Assembly (NCBI GenBank): GCA_011634665.1
Contig: WAEK01000016.1
Coordinates: 748,501 to 812,500 of the forward strand
DNA length: 64,000 nucleotides
Direction: 5' to 3'
Source: Mortierella sp. BCC40632
Lineage: Eukaryota > Mortierellomycota > Mortierellomycetes > Mortierellales > Mortierellaceae
In this document: positions 49,673 to 60,697 of the stretch, piece after piece
How positions within the stretch are numbered: position 1 is the first letter of the stretch
Layout: each line of letters begins with the position of its first letter
The notes under the pieces: generated by a model
Seen by the model: the letters and a program-made list of their open reading frames with translations, nothing else
Database searches by the model: none
What the model was told of the DNA's origin: nothing
Position numbers and translations under genes: made by a program

Positions 49673-50156
49673 GTTTTCTACCTCTTTACAGAGACTGTGG
49701 AGAACAATGGAGAGCGACTAGGGTTGGTCCATGATCTCGAATGCTGGTGGAAAGACCATGATTCGGGACAGTCACGCGGACTCGTTTCAACGGAAAGTGT
49801 GCCGTAATCCAGCTAGCGTTGAAAAAAGGGGGGGGGAGGAGGAGGGAGGATTATGATGGCAACTTCTTTTCTTCTTCTTCTTCTGGTGATGGATGCATTC
49901 CAATGAGGATTCCAATGGTGAGAGAGGAGAATGGCCAAGTGAGCGAGTGAGAGGCATGAAAATACACAAATTGGCCCCTGCACACACACACTCATTCATT
50001 CCTCACTCTCTTGCTCTTTTTCTCCGCAGACCCTCTTTTTCGGGTAGAGGACAAAAAAGGGCACCGGGTTCGGTCCACCTGGTTATTTGAGCAGGATGAC
50101 GGATCAGCTCCTGAATCCAGCTTAAATAGAGTAAATGCCATCTCAATGATCCTTTT

Positions 50157-50159
<3 letters not shown>

Positions 50160-50225
<66 letters not shown>
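50160..50225. repeat. (CT)n microsatellite, about 65 bp
   Basis: Uninterrupted CT dinucleotides in the presumed 5' leader or promoter of the OXLD1-like gene, about 120 bp before its start codon. A second, interrupted CT run of about 50 bp follows the same gene at 51461-51512. Confidence 0.95.
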
Positions 50226-50229
<4 letters not shown>

Positions 50230-50341
50230 ATACATCAAAAACACATATTACATCCATACTCCCACCTCATGATCAACTCTAATCCTCTTCTTCTTCTCCA
50301 ACAGCCTCATCTATTCTCTCCACTCTACTCTTGATCACTCA

Positions 50342-51295
50342 ATGACCCAACTTGTACATCCCCGCATCATTCAACGCGTCTGCGGAGCTGTTCCTCCAAG
50401 GACCTTTTATAGCTTCTCGAAAGCGCAGCCCCTGATAGCCCGACCATTCCACACCTTGGATTCGTCCCTGAGGGAACATGCATACGACCAGGACAATAAC
50501 AACGACAGCAACAACGATCTTCAGGGGTCAGCCCAAGATGACCCTGAAACCGTCCAAGTGGTACGTGCAAGGGCTATTCAGGCACGCGAGCCTCACTATG
50601 ACGGATGGTGGACCGAAATCATGAACTATCGCCAATCTCCACAAGCTCTACCCGATCCGAGCATAAATATCTCTGAGGGACATGTCTTTCAAGGATCTGC
50701 CATCCTCTCCACACCGCCGCCAGCAAAGACTACTACTATATCGGAGAGTGAGGCCAAGAAAGGTTATAGCAATTCTTTACCTACTGCGCCCACGACTATT
50801 ACCAATACCCTGCCTCAAAGTCCCACGACTGATCCGTCATCTTCTGGAGGTGGAGGATCTCGACTATCAGGGGCTGCAGCGCAGTCAAGGCTCTACCACG
50901 GCTTTGTCCTTCCTTCGAAACCAATTCCTCCGGGTGCCGAAGATTGTTGTATGAGGTAACAGCCAGCTCGTCGCTTTTGGACCGCTGAATCCTTGCAAAA
51001 AATATTGTTTGTCAGATCGTTCGTTCAATTAACCTAAATGGGTTCTTCTTCAAATAGTGGCTGTGCCCATTGTATCTACGACATTTATGAGGAGGATCGA
51101 CAGGATTACAAACTCGCGTTAGAAAAGGTTCTAGACCAGATCAAGAATGCAGGATTACCTCCACCCCCCGGCCTCAAAGCATCAGGCACTTCCGGAAATA
51201 ATACCAAAGCCAATAAGGAGGAGGAGGAGGACGACGATATGGATCCTGGTATGAAGGCGTTCTTGGCACTCGAACGGAAACTAAAAGGTTCATGA
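50342..51295 (+). CDS. oxidoreductase-like domain (OXLD1-type) mitochondrial protein
   Basis: Exons 50342-50955 and 51058-51295, joined in phase 2, give 283 aa. The C-terminal domain carries the family core PxKPIPPGAEDCCMSGCAHC followed by YDIYEEDRQDYKLAL; the four cysteines 202, 203, 207 and 210 suggest metal or redox chemistry, but the biochemical role of this family is not established. The N-terminus (IIQRVCGAVPPRTFYSFSKAQ) fits a mitochondrial presequence. Residues 50-190 are low-complexity and probably disordered. The intron falls inside the CCM/SGC motif. An acidic EEEEDDD run precedes the C-terminal helix. Confidence 0.85.
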
Positions 51296-51455
51296 GCGTC
51301 ATGTCTTCCAATGATTTTTCAATGTCTCCCGTCGGTAGTGGATTATAGTCTCTTATTCAACTTGTATACTAGTGTACGCGATAGATAGAATGGGGGTGGG
51401 GCTTTCTACCACAACAATTCCTACAATAGACTACAGCTCCAGAAAAAACGCATAT

Positions 51456-51500
<45 letters not shown>

Positions 51501-52440
51501 TCTCTCTCTCTCTTCTCCAATCCAATTCAATCCTGCAACGTGTACACATCTTATCCTATGTTCCTCTTCATGGATCTATATCACGCCAAGCATAGGATCA
51601 CATCCTAGAGGAATAAGCAATCTAGGCCCGCCTCTTCAGTATCTTTTTACTATCATTACTACTATTTTTTTTATCTGTAGAACCTTCCTAGCCTCTTTCC
51701 TAGGCAAAGAGCAGATGCTCTGTCGCTATGACCTTTTTTGTGTGCCCGATCTTTATAAGGCGAAAAAGAAAGAAAGATAGAAAATAAAAAAAAAAGCCAA
51801 GCCAAGCCAAGGCACTCTGAGAGCGAATCGAAACCATAACTGTCTATAGATCGACGCTGGAGGGCGTAAAAAAAGAGGTGTCCAATAATATTTGATTTCA
51901 TGCCAAAGTGGTGACTGGAAGAGAGGAAGAAGGTGAGAGGAAACCATTCTCTAAATCCGAGTTATTGGCCAACGAACGACATGTGGCCAAAGCAAATCCC
52001 TTTTTCAGATCCACCTCTCTTCACCCCTTTCCCTGTTCGGTTCATGGATATCCTCTGCGCTGAACTGATAGCCCAATAAATAAACAAATACACAGGCGGA
52101 CCGCGCATGCAGGTGAAATACATCATGGAAAAAAAAAAAAAAAAAAGAGCGGCGTTCATCTGGACGAGTCAAATGGCCAGGGAAATGGAGAAGGAAAGGA
52201 AACAAGGCAACACCACAAGCATGGGTTTGGACGCCGTTCGTGGGGTTTGCAGGATTGGGGTTATTGTGTTCAATAACATGGACAACATGGACGAATCGGA
52301 TCCACAGCCTACATCCACTGGAGTGGGTGCAAAATTTTTCTCTTTTTTTTTTCCTTTTCCTTTTTTCTCCCCTTCAAAGGATGCATGCCTCGTCAGCGCA
52401 GAGGACAGGTCTCCACTCTTTTTTATTTCTCTTTGTTGGC
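51296..52440. other. intergenic, no gene seen
   Basis: CT microsatellite at 51461-51512, A run at about 52129-52146. Open frames here are short and AT- or CT-driven. Confidence 0.4.
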
Positions 52441-52447
52441 TATAAAA
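52441..52447 (+). promoter_or_regulatory. TATA box of the dienelactone hydrolase family gene
   Basis: TATAAAA followed by GGG, 147 bp upstream of the start codon at 52588. Confidence 0.5.
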
Positions 52448-52587
52448 GGGCTTTTCTCAAAGGACACCAAGATGACTTCATCTGCACCATTTCGTCACAA
52501 CTAGTAGCTTAAACGCAACAACCTCTTCTTCTCCCTCATTCCTCTCCCAATTTTTTTTTTTTTCGAACCAAAGCTTTGAACCGAATC

Positions 52588-53863
52588 ATGGATGTCCAAT
52601 TTACAGACTCTTGCTGTAACACGCACCCTACCAAGGCCACCTGGGTGAGCAAGGGTGAATTCAAGCCCTTGTCTACCAAGGTGGCAGGAATAGACCGAAG
52701 AACATATCAAGTGGGTCCCAAAGACTCCAAGAAGGGTGTGATATCGTTATTGGATATCCACGGGTTCCACCCTACTTCTGTCCAGGTGCGGACAAAACTA
52801 TACTCCGTTCCAGATATGTTATATGTTACCAATCCCAACTCCTTCCCTAAAAAAAAAAGAAAAAAAAAATTCACGGTTGAATGCTTACCCTTTTCTTTTC
52901 TTTTTCTTTTTCTTTTGTATCCCTGGTCTGGTAATAGTTTGTTGATGTATGCTATGCGCCCTGCTAGCTGTCCTAGCCTACTAAATCGGGAAGGAAAGAA
53001 GAAAAAAAAAGCTTGATAAACAAATAGGCACTCACCAACGTTCACCTTCCTTTGGAGGAAGGGAAAACATCTCCATCTTCTAGTCCTTGGCGGAAAAGGG
53101 GTTTCAGGTATCTGCGATTGACCTCTTTTTGAATGGTCCAATGCCAGACGAGTACATGGGTAATATGTCCAAGCTCGGGGCCTGGGTGAGGTCCAATGTT
53201 GAGTACCGAGGCAACCATATCTGTGAACTGGTCAAGGTGGCCGTGGACGATCTCCGCACCCAAGGCTGCGATTCGTTCTACATCATTGGACATTGTTGGG
53301 GAACACACTTGGCGATCCGCGCAGCCACTGATCTAGAAGGTACTTTTCTGGGAGTAGCAGGCCCACACCCGACCGCCGTCTCGATCCCATTGGTGGCGAA
53401 TTTGAAGTGCCCCTTGGCCCTCTTCCCTGCAGAAGATGATCCTGATATGGTAAAAGAAACTATCTCGCTCTCTCTTTTTTTCCCAAGTGATGAGCAGACC
53501 ATCAGGCACAAAGAATGGTTGTTGTTGCTGATAAAGTGAGGAGGGGATTGATCTGATCTATTATACGAGTAGCTCCCAGTGATCGAGTCCATGCAAGCCA
53601 AGGGCCTTGGTATCCGATCGATCCACGTGCGCTATGATGATATGCCACATGGCTTTTGTGGAGGTGAGTTTCCAAAGTGAGCTCTGGGGAAGGACTCTAT
53701 TTTTTTTTTTTTTTTTTTTTTTTTTGACAGAGATTCTATTGTGTCCATCTTGCTCCTTCTAGGACGTGGTGATTGGTCGATCCCTGAGCAGAGTCAAGCA
53801 GCGCATCAGGTTCTGGACACGATTGCTCGATTCTTTCATGATCTTGGCGAGAAGGAAGAATAG
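52588..53863 (+). CDS. dienelactone hydrolase family protein
   Basis: Alpha/beta hydrolase that in characterised relatives opens dienelactones; the substrate here is unknown. Five exons: 52588-52785, 52938-52946 (9 nt), 53084-53449, 53573-53663 and 53763-53863, total 254 aa, the usual size. The catalytic triad can be placed: Cys140 in IIGHCWG, Asp188 or a neighbour in PAEDDPD, His217 in MPHGFCG. The nine-base microexon TTTGTTGAT adds Phe-Val-Asp between HPTSVQ and SLAEKG, giving the family spacing of the first helix; without it the frame is kept but three residues are missing. No targeting signal; probably cytosolic. Confidence 0.88.
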
Positions 53864-54146
53864 AAATGGAGCAAGGGAGAAGTGAATGGCAGTAGGTCCA
53901 TTGGTCCATTAGTCCATTATGACTCGAATAAAAAGGGCGGTGGTTCCCTACATATACTTTTTTTTTTTTTTTTACTCCCTTCACTCATCCCCCCCTCCCT
54001 CCCACGCCCTCCCTCCTCCTTTTTTTTTTTTTTTTTTTTTTTTTTGCTTCTTTTGTCCTGAGAGTTTACGGGCAGAAAAAAAAAAAAAAGGAGAACCCTC
54101 ACTTCCCTCCCCCCGATTCCCAGAGATTTTCCATAAACAACCTACC
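53864..54146. other. short intergenic region with T/A homopolymers
   Basis: T runs at about 53959-53974 and 54020-54045 and an A run at 54076-54089 in the leader of the threonine aldolase gene. No gene seen. Confidence 0.5.
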
Positions 54147-55495
54147 ATGATTCCAGCACTCGTCGGACGCAATGGTCGCCGTGCATTCGCAGGCCTTGCC
54201 TCTGCCTCATTTGTCTCCATGTCGACACACTCATCCCAGACAAAGTCCGCTGCATTGTCGATTGCTGATTTCAGAAGTGACACTTGTAAGATGGCACTCA
54301 GGTTAATACAAAGAGTAGAAAAAATGGCTAGTATCGGATCCATTTGACCTAACACTCCTAGCCGTTACTCTCACTCGTTGGCGTACTCCTTATTCTAGTG
54401 ACACAGCCAACGGACGAGATGTTCAGGGTCATGCAGGAGGGATCTCGTGGCGACGACGTCTATGAAGAAGACGAATCCGTTCGCTCGCTCGAGTCCTACG
54501 TTGCAAAACTGGCGGGTCATGAAGCAGGTCTCTTTTGCGCTTCGGGTACCATGACCAACCAACTCGCCTTTCGTGCCTCTCTCTTGACCCCTCCCGCATC
54601 CATCCTTTGCGATTCTCGGTCCCATGTCTTCCGGTATGAAGCAGGAGGCATTGCTGCTCACTCGCAGGCTACCGTCTACCCTGTCCAGGCCATCGAGAAC
54701 AAAGGCCATCATTTGACGGTCAAGGACCTTGCTAGGGAATTTGTTGAAGACGATCAAGATGTCCACATGGCGCCTACACGGCTCATCTCGCTCGAGAACA
54801 CCTTGAGTGGAACTGTTATGCCCCTTAGTGAGATCCAAGCCATTGGACGATTTGCAAGAGAAAGGGGTGTGCGCCTCCATCTAGATGGTGCTCGAGTGTG
54901 GAATGCTGCCGTAGCAGAAGGATGTTCGCTCGAGTCGATCACAAAAGAGTTTGACAGCGTCTCTCTCTGTGTTTCCAAGGGAATCGGCGCGCCGATCGGC
55001 AGTGTGTTGGTTGGGGAGAAGGAGTTTATTCGCAAGGCTCGCCATTTCCGAAAGATGTTTGGGGGTGGATGGAGACAGGCAGGTGGTCTGGCCTCAGCTG
55101 CACACTGGTGTATCGAGAATGTGTGGCCAACAATGGGTGAGACCCACCTGTTGGCGAAACACCTTGCGCAGGGACTGGAACAACATGGAGGAGGGGTCAA
55201 GATCACGATCCCCGTGGAGACCAATATGGTGTTTTTGGATCTAGCAGGATCAGGGATCCGGTTGAGCGAGCTGAGTCGACGTCTTGAGGAGAAACGCATC
55301 AAGATTGGCAATAGCAATGCGAGGGCGGATCAGACTCAGGTGCGACTTGTCCTGCATTGGCAGATCTCTCCACAGGCGGTCGAGGACTTTATTGAGGTAG
55401 TCAAGGATATGGCCCAAAATGCGTCGCAGACAGGTGTGGCCGAGGACGACAAGAGTGGAGAGATATCGAGCATGCCTGTGTATGGCAGCCGTTAG
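54147..55495 (+). CDS. GLY1: low-specificity L-threonine aldolase
   Basis: PLP enzyme splitting threonine or allo-threonine into glycine and acetaldehyde. Exons 54147-54285 and 54399-55495 give 411 aa. The family opening FRSDT-x-TQPTDEMF spans the intron, and the PLP-binding lysine is about residue 240 in SLCVSKGIGAPIGS. The LHLDGARVWNAA block and the C-terminal RLVLHWQI region are intact. About 40 residues precede the catalytic domain and are basic and Ser/Ala-rich (GRNGRRAFAGLASAS), so a mitochondrial or dual location is possible; an internal Met at about residue 25 could start a shorter form. Confidence 0.94.
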
Positions 55496-55947
55496 AAATG
55501 ATAATAAAAAAAGAAGTACAAGAAGAAAGAGGTTGTGAGTGTTGTCACAGGGCTGGTTTTTGCTCAATCGGCTCTCAGCAAATGGGGTAGGATAGAGTCG
55601 CCCCTCCACTTTCTCTCACTCTCTCTCTCTCACACACACACGCTCCTTCTGCTCCACCGTTTTTTCCTCTGCCGAATCTTTTTTTTTTTTTTTTTTATTG
55701 TTTCTTTCTCTCTTCTTCGCTTTCATTCTCTCATTCTGGACATCAAAAACTGTCAGCTAGGATCCTCAACCTCAAGCACTAACCCCTTCAGGAATCAACT
55801 CCAGGAGCGCCACTCTGATTCAGAATCATCACAAAAGAGAGCCAATCGCCTAATCGCCATCGCCATCTCCTGCATAGGCCAGGCACCAGTCCCTCCATCC
55901 TTTCCCGCCATCTGCCATCTCGCACAGACACTCGCCACATAGATACA

Positions 55948-58076
55948 ATGACAGACGTGGACACTGCCAGCAAGAGCAAAACTCGCCCCGAAGTCGCCCC
56001 CAACGGTGCGACTGCAGTCTCGGCCAGTGACTTTGAGGTTGCTTCGCTCAAGAACCCCGAGTATGTTAGAAAGTTTGACAGAGTCATTGACGACCTCCAG
56101 GATGTCTACCAGCACAAGATCCGTGCTCTTGAGAAGGCCTACAATTTCGAACATTTTTCCTCCTCTGCACCTTTGGGCAACGATGATATTGCTGCAAAGC
56201 CGATGGTTCTTTTGATCGGTCAATATAGTACTGTAAGTCATCCCTGTCTCCTCTTTTTTCTTCTTTAATGCGTGCATATTTGGAGCTGCAGGCTCGATAT
56301 TTGTGTGCATGTCGCATTCTCACTAACATCGATTTTCCGTGACACGTCAACCTCGGTTACAGGGTAAAACAACCTTTATCAATTCGCTGCTCAACAAGTC
56401 GTACCCCAGCTCGCACATTGGCGTCGAACCAACAGTAAGAGGGCTTTAAATCAACTCGCTGGATCTGTGACGAATGATTGCATTCAACCAACCATGAACT
56501 TGACCCACGCTATTTTTTTTTTTTTTTTTTTTTTTTTTATCATTCCTTCTTTCTTGCATAGACGGACCGCTTTGTCGCAGTAATGGATAATCCTACAGAG
56601 CGGATCATTCCTGGAAATGCCGCTGCGGTGAGTTCGGCTCTTCCCTTCAAAGGTCTTGACAAATTTGGTCAGGCCTTCCTCTCCCGTTTCCAAGTCTCGC
56701 AGACACCTTCCGCTGTCCTTCAGAATTTCACGATCGTAGATACACCCGGTATTCTTTCAGGAGATAAACAACGCAATCGAGGATACGACTACACATCGGT
56801 GATCGAATGGTTTGCAGAGCGAGCAGATTTGGTGCTTTTGCTCTTTGATTCGCACAAGTTGGATATCTCGAACGAACTCAAGGCGGCCATTCATGCGCTC
56901 AAGGGACATGAGGAAAAGGTGCGCGTCGTGCTCAACAAGTCTGACATGGTCAGTCAACAACAGCTTATGCGCGTGTAAGTCTTTCTTTCTTTCTTTCTTT
57001 TTTCTGTTATCTGGTATGGGGTTCTTTGAGCATTCTTTTATGATGGACAAACGTCTACAAGGTATAACCATTGAGCTGGATTTCTAATTTCAAATACGTT
57101 GCTGGATCTAGATATGGTGCACTGATGTGGTCTCTTGGCAAGGTCGTCCATACGCCTGAGGTGATGCGAGTGTATCTGGTTTCTATCTGGCTCGAGCGTC
57201 CCTCCAACGCCTTTGAAGATTGTCGGTCTCTCTTGGATGCAGAAAAGAAGGATATTCTTATGGATCTTCAGCAACTACCGATTAATGCCGCTATCCGTAA
57301 AGTGAATGAGATTGTAAAGAGAGCTCGACTTGCGCGTGTACATGCTCTGATCATTGCTCATATTCGGGAACAGATGCCATCCTTCTATGGAAAGGCTGCG
57401 GCCCTCAAGCAGGTTTCTGAGAATCTGCCGACAGTGTTCAAGGCTGTGTCGAAAAAGTATCGTTTGCCAATGGGTGACTTTCCAGATGTGGAGAGGTTCC
57501 AGGAGGCATTGTTGGGAATGAAGTTTGAGCAGCTTCGTTCCTTGGACGAGAAGCTCCTTCTTGCATCTGACGAGGTAAGTGGGAAAAGACTTGGTGGTTG
57601 TAATCATGAGTGGATATGTCGGATTTGTAGATATGAAAAAGGCTCACTCAGGGGTGTTGGTGTTAACGCGAATCAGTAGTTTTGGATATTAATCTTTTTT
57701 TTTTTTTTTTTTTCAAAAAAATATTCTCCAATAGGCCTTGGGAACAGATTTGCCAGAGCTGTTACAACGCTTGCCTCATCATTCGACTTTTACAGGCACG
57801 ACCGCCAAGCCCGAGTTAGATCTAGATGATGATGATTTTGAAGAGCTCGATGATAGCTCCCCTGCGAAGCGTGGACTTTCCCGGACAGGTACTCGGGCAC
57901 GTTCTCGCTATGCACCTGTGAAGCAGGACCGAGACTGGTCCTTGATTGTGTACAACATGATTATCTTTACGTTGGTGCTATTCTTTGCGACTGTGGTCGG
58001 TGGAGCTATTGCGACCCGGATGGGTTGGTATGATGGAAGAGCTCTTTTGCTTGAGCTCTTGAGTCAAAAGGTATGA
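55948..58076 (+). CDS. EHD/sarcalumenin-like dynamin-family ATPase with C-terminal membrane span
   Basis: Five exons: 55948-56232, 56363-56434, 56562-56974, 57112-57574 and 57735-58076, total 524 aa. Nucleotide-binding motifs: P-loop GQYSTGKTT at 90-98, VDTPG at 178-182 and NKSD at 244-247. The N-terminal helix (FDRVIDDLQDVYQHKIRALEKAYNFEHF) and the ERIIPGNAAAV switch are EHD-type. EHD proteins bind ATP and remodel endocytic membranes. Here the C-terminal EH domain is absent; instead come an acidic DDDDFEELDD stretch (about 438-451), a basic patch and one hydrophobic span at about 481-504. The first intron splits the P-loop between Thr and Gly. Confidence 0.88.
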
Positions 58077-58806
58077 GTTATAGGATGAGAAAGACCAGGT
58101 CCCTTCACTTTGCTGCTGGAAAAGTGTGGGCATGAAATAGTCCGCAGCAGCTTGTGAAAATGTATTCCAGCTGGTCGAGTGCACAGAACATTGATGCGTA
58201 ATAATAATAAAAAGAAGAAAAAGTCATAGGAAAGAAAGAAACAAAAGAAAGAGCCATGGTGGGCAAAGCCGACAGACCGAGAAGAATTGAGTTTTTTTTG
58301 TGAGTTTGTCAGCGTGGAAATGATCGAAAAGTGATTTGGGGACGTCCATTGCCTCCCTCCTCCAGCCCTCTGTTTCCCGCCCCCGTGTCACAAACAGAAT
58401 GACGAAGAATTTTTTTTTTTTTTTTGTCTCTCTGAGTGAGAGCAGCCCAGTATTTTTGCCCTTGTGCGCTTCGATCATCTTTTGGTCCTTCCGGATTTGG
58501 ATGGCGTCCAGTCGGACTCGTGCTTTTTTTCCCTTCGACAAAGCGTCCTATTCGCGCGATCAAACGTCGGGCGGGGATGTGGATCTTCTCTTTCCCCTCT
58601 CCCCTCTTCCTCCAAAGTGTATTGATTGATGGATGATCAAACATAAGGGAGGAAGGTTGTCGTCGTAAGGCAAAGGAAGGCAAAGGAACACTCACGAGTC
58701 TTGGCAAAAAAAGAGAAAAATGAAAATTCGAAAGAGAAACAGAGAGGATTTGGTGGCACACGCAACACCCGGAAAAAAAAAAGCTTTTGACGTTTACACG
58801 AAGCGC
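58077..58806. other. intergenic, no gene seen
   Basis: A T run at about 58411-58425. Nothing supported other than the promoter of the next gene. Confidence 0.4.
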
Positions 58807-58813
58807 TATAAAA
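58807..58813 (+). promoter_or_regulatory. TATA box of the glutathione peroxidase gene
   Basis: TATAAAA only 40 bp before the first in-frame ATG (58847) and 97 bp before the second (58904). This closeness makes it likely that some transcripts start at or after the first ATG. Confidence 0.6.
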
Positions 58814-58846
58814 GCACAGGTTTCTCTTCTACCCTTTCCTATTCCC

Positions 58847-59776
58847 ATGAACCGATTCATACTCTCCATCCCCAAAACATTCACTCGCACCCAACTTCGC
58901 ACAATGTCTTCCTCCGCCTCCGTCCCCAACTTCTTTGGTCTTAAGGCCCAGGACAAGAAGCATGAGGAGATTTCCATGGCCACGTTCGAGAACAAGGTCA
59001 TCCTCGTTGTCAATGTCGCCTCCAAGTGCGGATTCACCAAGCAGTACTCTGGTCTCGAGAATCTCTACAAAAAGTACAAGGACCAAGGATTTGTCGTCAT
59101 TGGCTTCCCTTGCAACCAGTTCGGTGGTCAGGTAATTGCATTGCGAGATGGTTTCTCATGAACCGAACGCTCAGTGTGTGTGTGAGAGTTTTTCTTGTCT
59201 CTTCATAAACTGACAACTTTTGCAACGCGCTCCTCTACCACGGTTCTTTGTCTTCGTTTGCTGCGCGCTCTTTCTCTCCTTCTCTCTCTCTCTCTCTCTC
59301 TCTCACCATGTGTGTCAACAGGAACCCGGCACTGAAGAAGGTAAGGGCCTCAAGTGTTGAAAGTCTTTGGTTGCAGGTCTGAACTAATGCAGAGCCCCGA
59401 GTTTTAAGCGCGCATAACTGATTCTAGCGTCTCTCTCTCTCTCCCTCTTCTATTAATTCCCACCATTCTTTTTCTGTCATGACCCGGTGATGACGACACT
59501 ATTCACGAATCGTTTCCAGAAATCGACTCGTTCTGCCAGCTCAACTTTGGCGTGACATTCCCTCTGATGGCCAAGATTGACGTCAATGGCGAGAAGGAGG
59601 ATCCCGTGTACACCTTTTTGAAGTCGCAAAAGTCTGGTCTCCTCGGCATGACCCGTATCAAGTGGAACTTTGAAAAGTTTTTGATCGCCAAGGATGGTTC
59701 TGTTTACCAGAGATACTCGTCCATCTCGACACCCGAGGCCATTGAGGCCGATGTGGTCAAGCTGTTGAACGCATAA
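58847..59776 (+). CDS. GPX: glutathione/thioredoxin peroxidase
   Basis: Reduces hydrogen peroxide and lipid hydroperoxides; fungal members usually use thioredoxin. Exons 58847-59131, 59322-59340 (19 nt) and 59520-59776 encode 186 aa from the first ATG, or 167 aa from ATG 58904, the usual cytosolic length. The peroxidatic residue is Cys (VASKCGF, Cys61 in the long form), with Gln in [14 protein letters not shown] and Trp in IKWNFEKF completing the catalytic set. The 19 extra residues ([19 protein letters not shown]) are basic and hydroxylated like a mitochondrial presequence. An A43 run begins six bases after the stop codon. Confidence 0.95.
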
Positions 59777-59777
59777 A

Positions 59778-59779
59778 GG

Positions 59780-59820
<41 letters not shown>
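59778..59820. repeat. A homopolymer of about 40-43 bases
   Basis: One of the longest pure A runs in the window, immediately downstream of the glutathione peroxidase stop codon. The gene has introns, so the run is not the tail of a retrocopy of that gene. Confidence 0.9.
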
Positions 59821-59824
<4 letters not shown>

Positions 59825-60697
59825 CGAGATTGGCCTATGGTGACAACTCCCCTTCCCTTGACAGGAGATCTAGCCCAATGATTTCTCGCCGCAGTCTACT
59901 GAACTTCCCACCCCTCACCCACATACTCAATAGCCAACAACAGGCAACAACAAAGGCCAATGCCGTCAAAATGTCGACGACAGGTGGTCTCCATATTTGT
60001 ATAGTATGCTCATAGTAATAAAAAAAAAAGAAAAAAGAAAAACACGCTCTCCGCGCACGCTCTGTTTGTTTGTTTAAGATGTAAAAAAAGAGGGGAATGT
60101 GCCAATTGTGCTAAATTCCGATCCGGCTGTAGAGAAAAAGCAGCAGAGTCGGACTCATAGCCTGGCTCGATGGAAGACGAATCTTCCACCAACTGGTCTA
60201 CCAATCCCACCAATGTCCAGCAAAGACATCTTTCCCAGAAGGAGAGAGATCCCTACCAGCCGAGCGACAGTGATCCATTGAGAAAGGAATCATAGTACAG
60301 CGTCAAAGGGGAAAGGAGAATGGATCTCAATAATCGTCGACATCGAGGTTCCTCTTATAGGGCTCCCCGTTCTGTGGCTTTGAAGCCCCACGATCGCTCT
60401 TCCACTCTCACTCGCTCAGAAAAGTTTTCATGTTCCGAGGAAGGGAAAAAGTGAAGAGGAGAGGTTTTGAGTGCAAGTCACTTGAGCAGCATCTGTTTCT
60501 CTTCCTTCTCTTTCCTTTTCCTTTTTTTCTTTTTCTTTTTCTTTTTTTTTTTGCTCGTTACCCACGCCCTGTCAGGAAAAGATAAAAAAAAAAAGAACTG
60601 CACGATATACCAAGAGAACAACCACCCAACGACTACAGCCATCACCTACATATCCTCAACAGGAACAAATCCAAAAGAAAAAAGAAAAAAGATAGAA
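59821..60697. other. intergenic, no gene seen
   Basis: No coding sequence supported. T/C-rich and A-rich leader DNA at 60510-60690 precedes the RsfS-like gene. Confidence 0.4.

Noticed and set aside
59777..59820. A43 run as evidence of a retroposed gene copy
   Set aside because: The adjacent glutathione peroxidase gene contains two introns, so it is not a processed copy.
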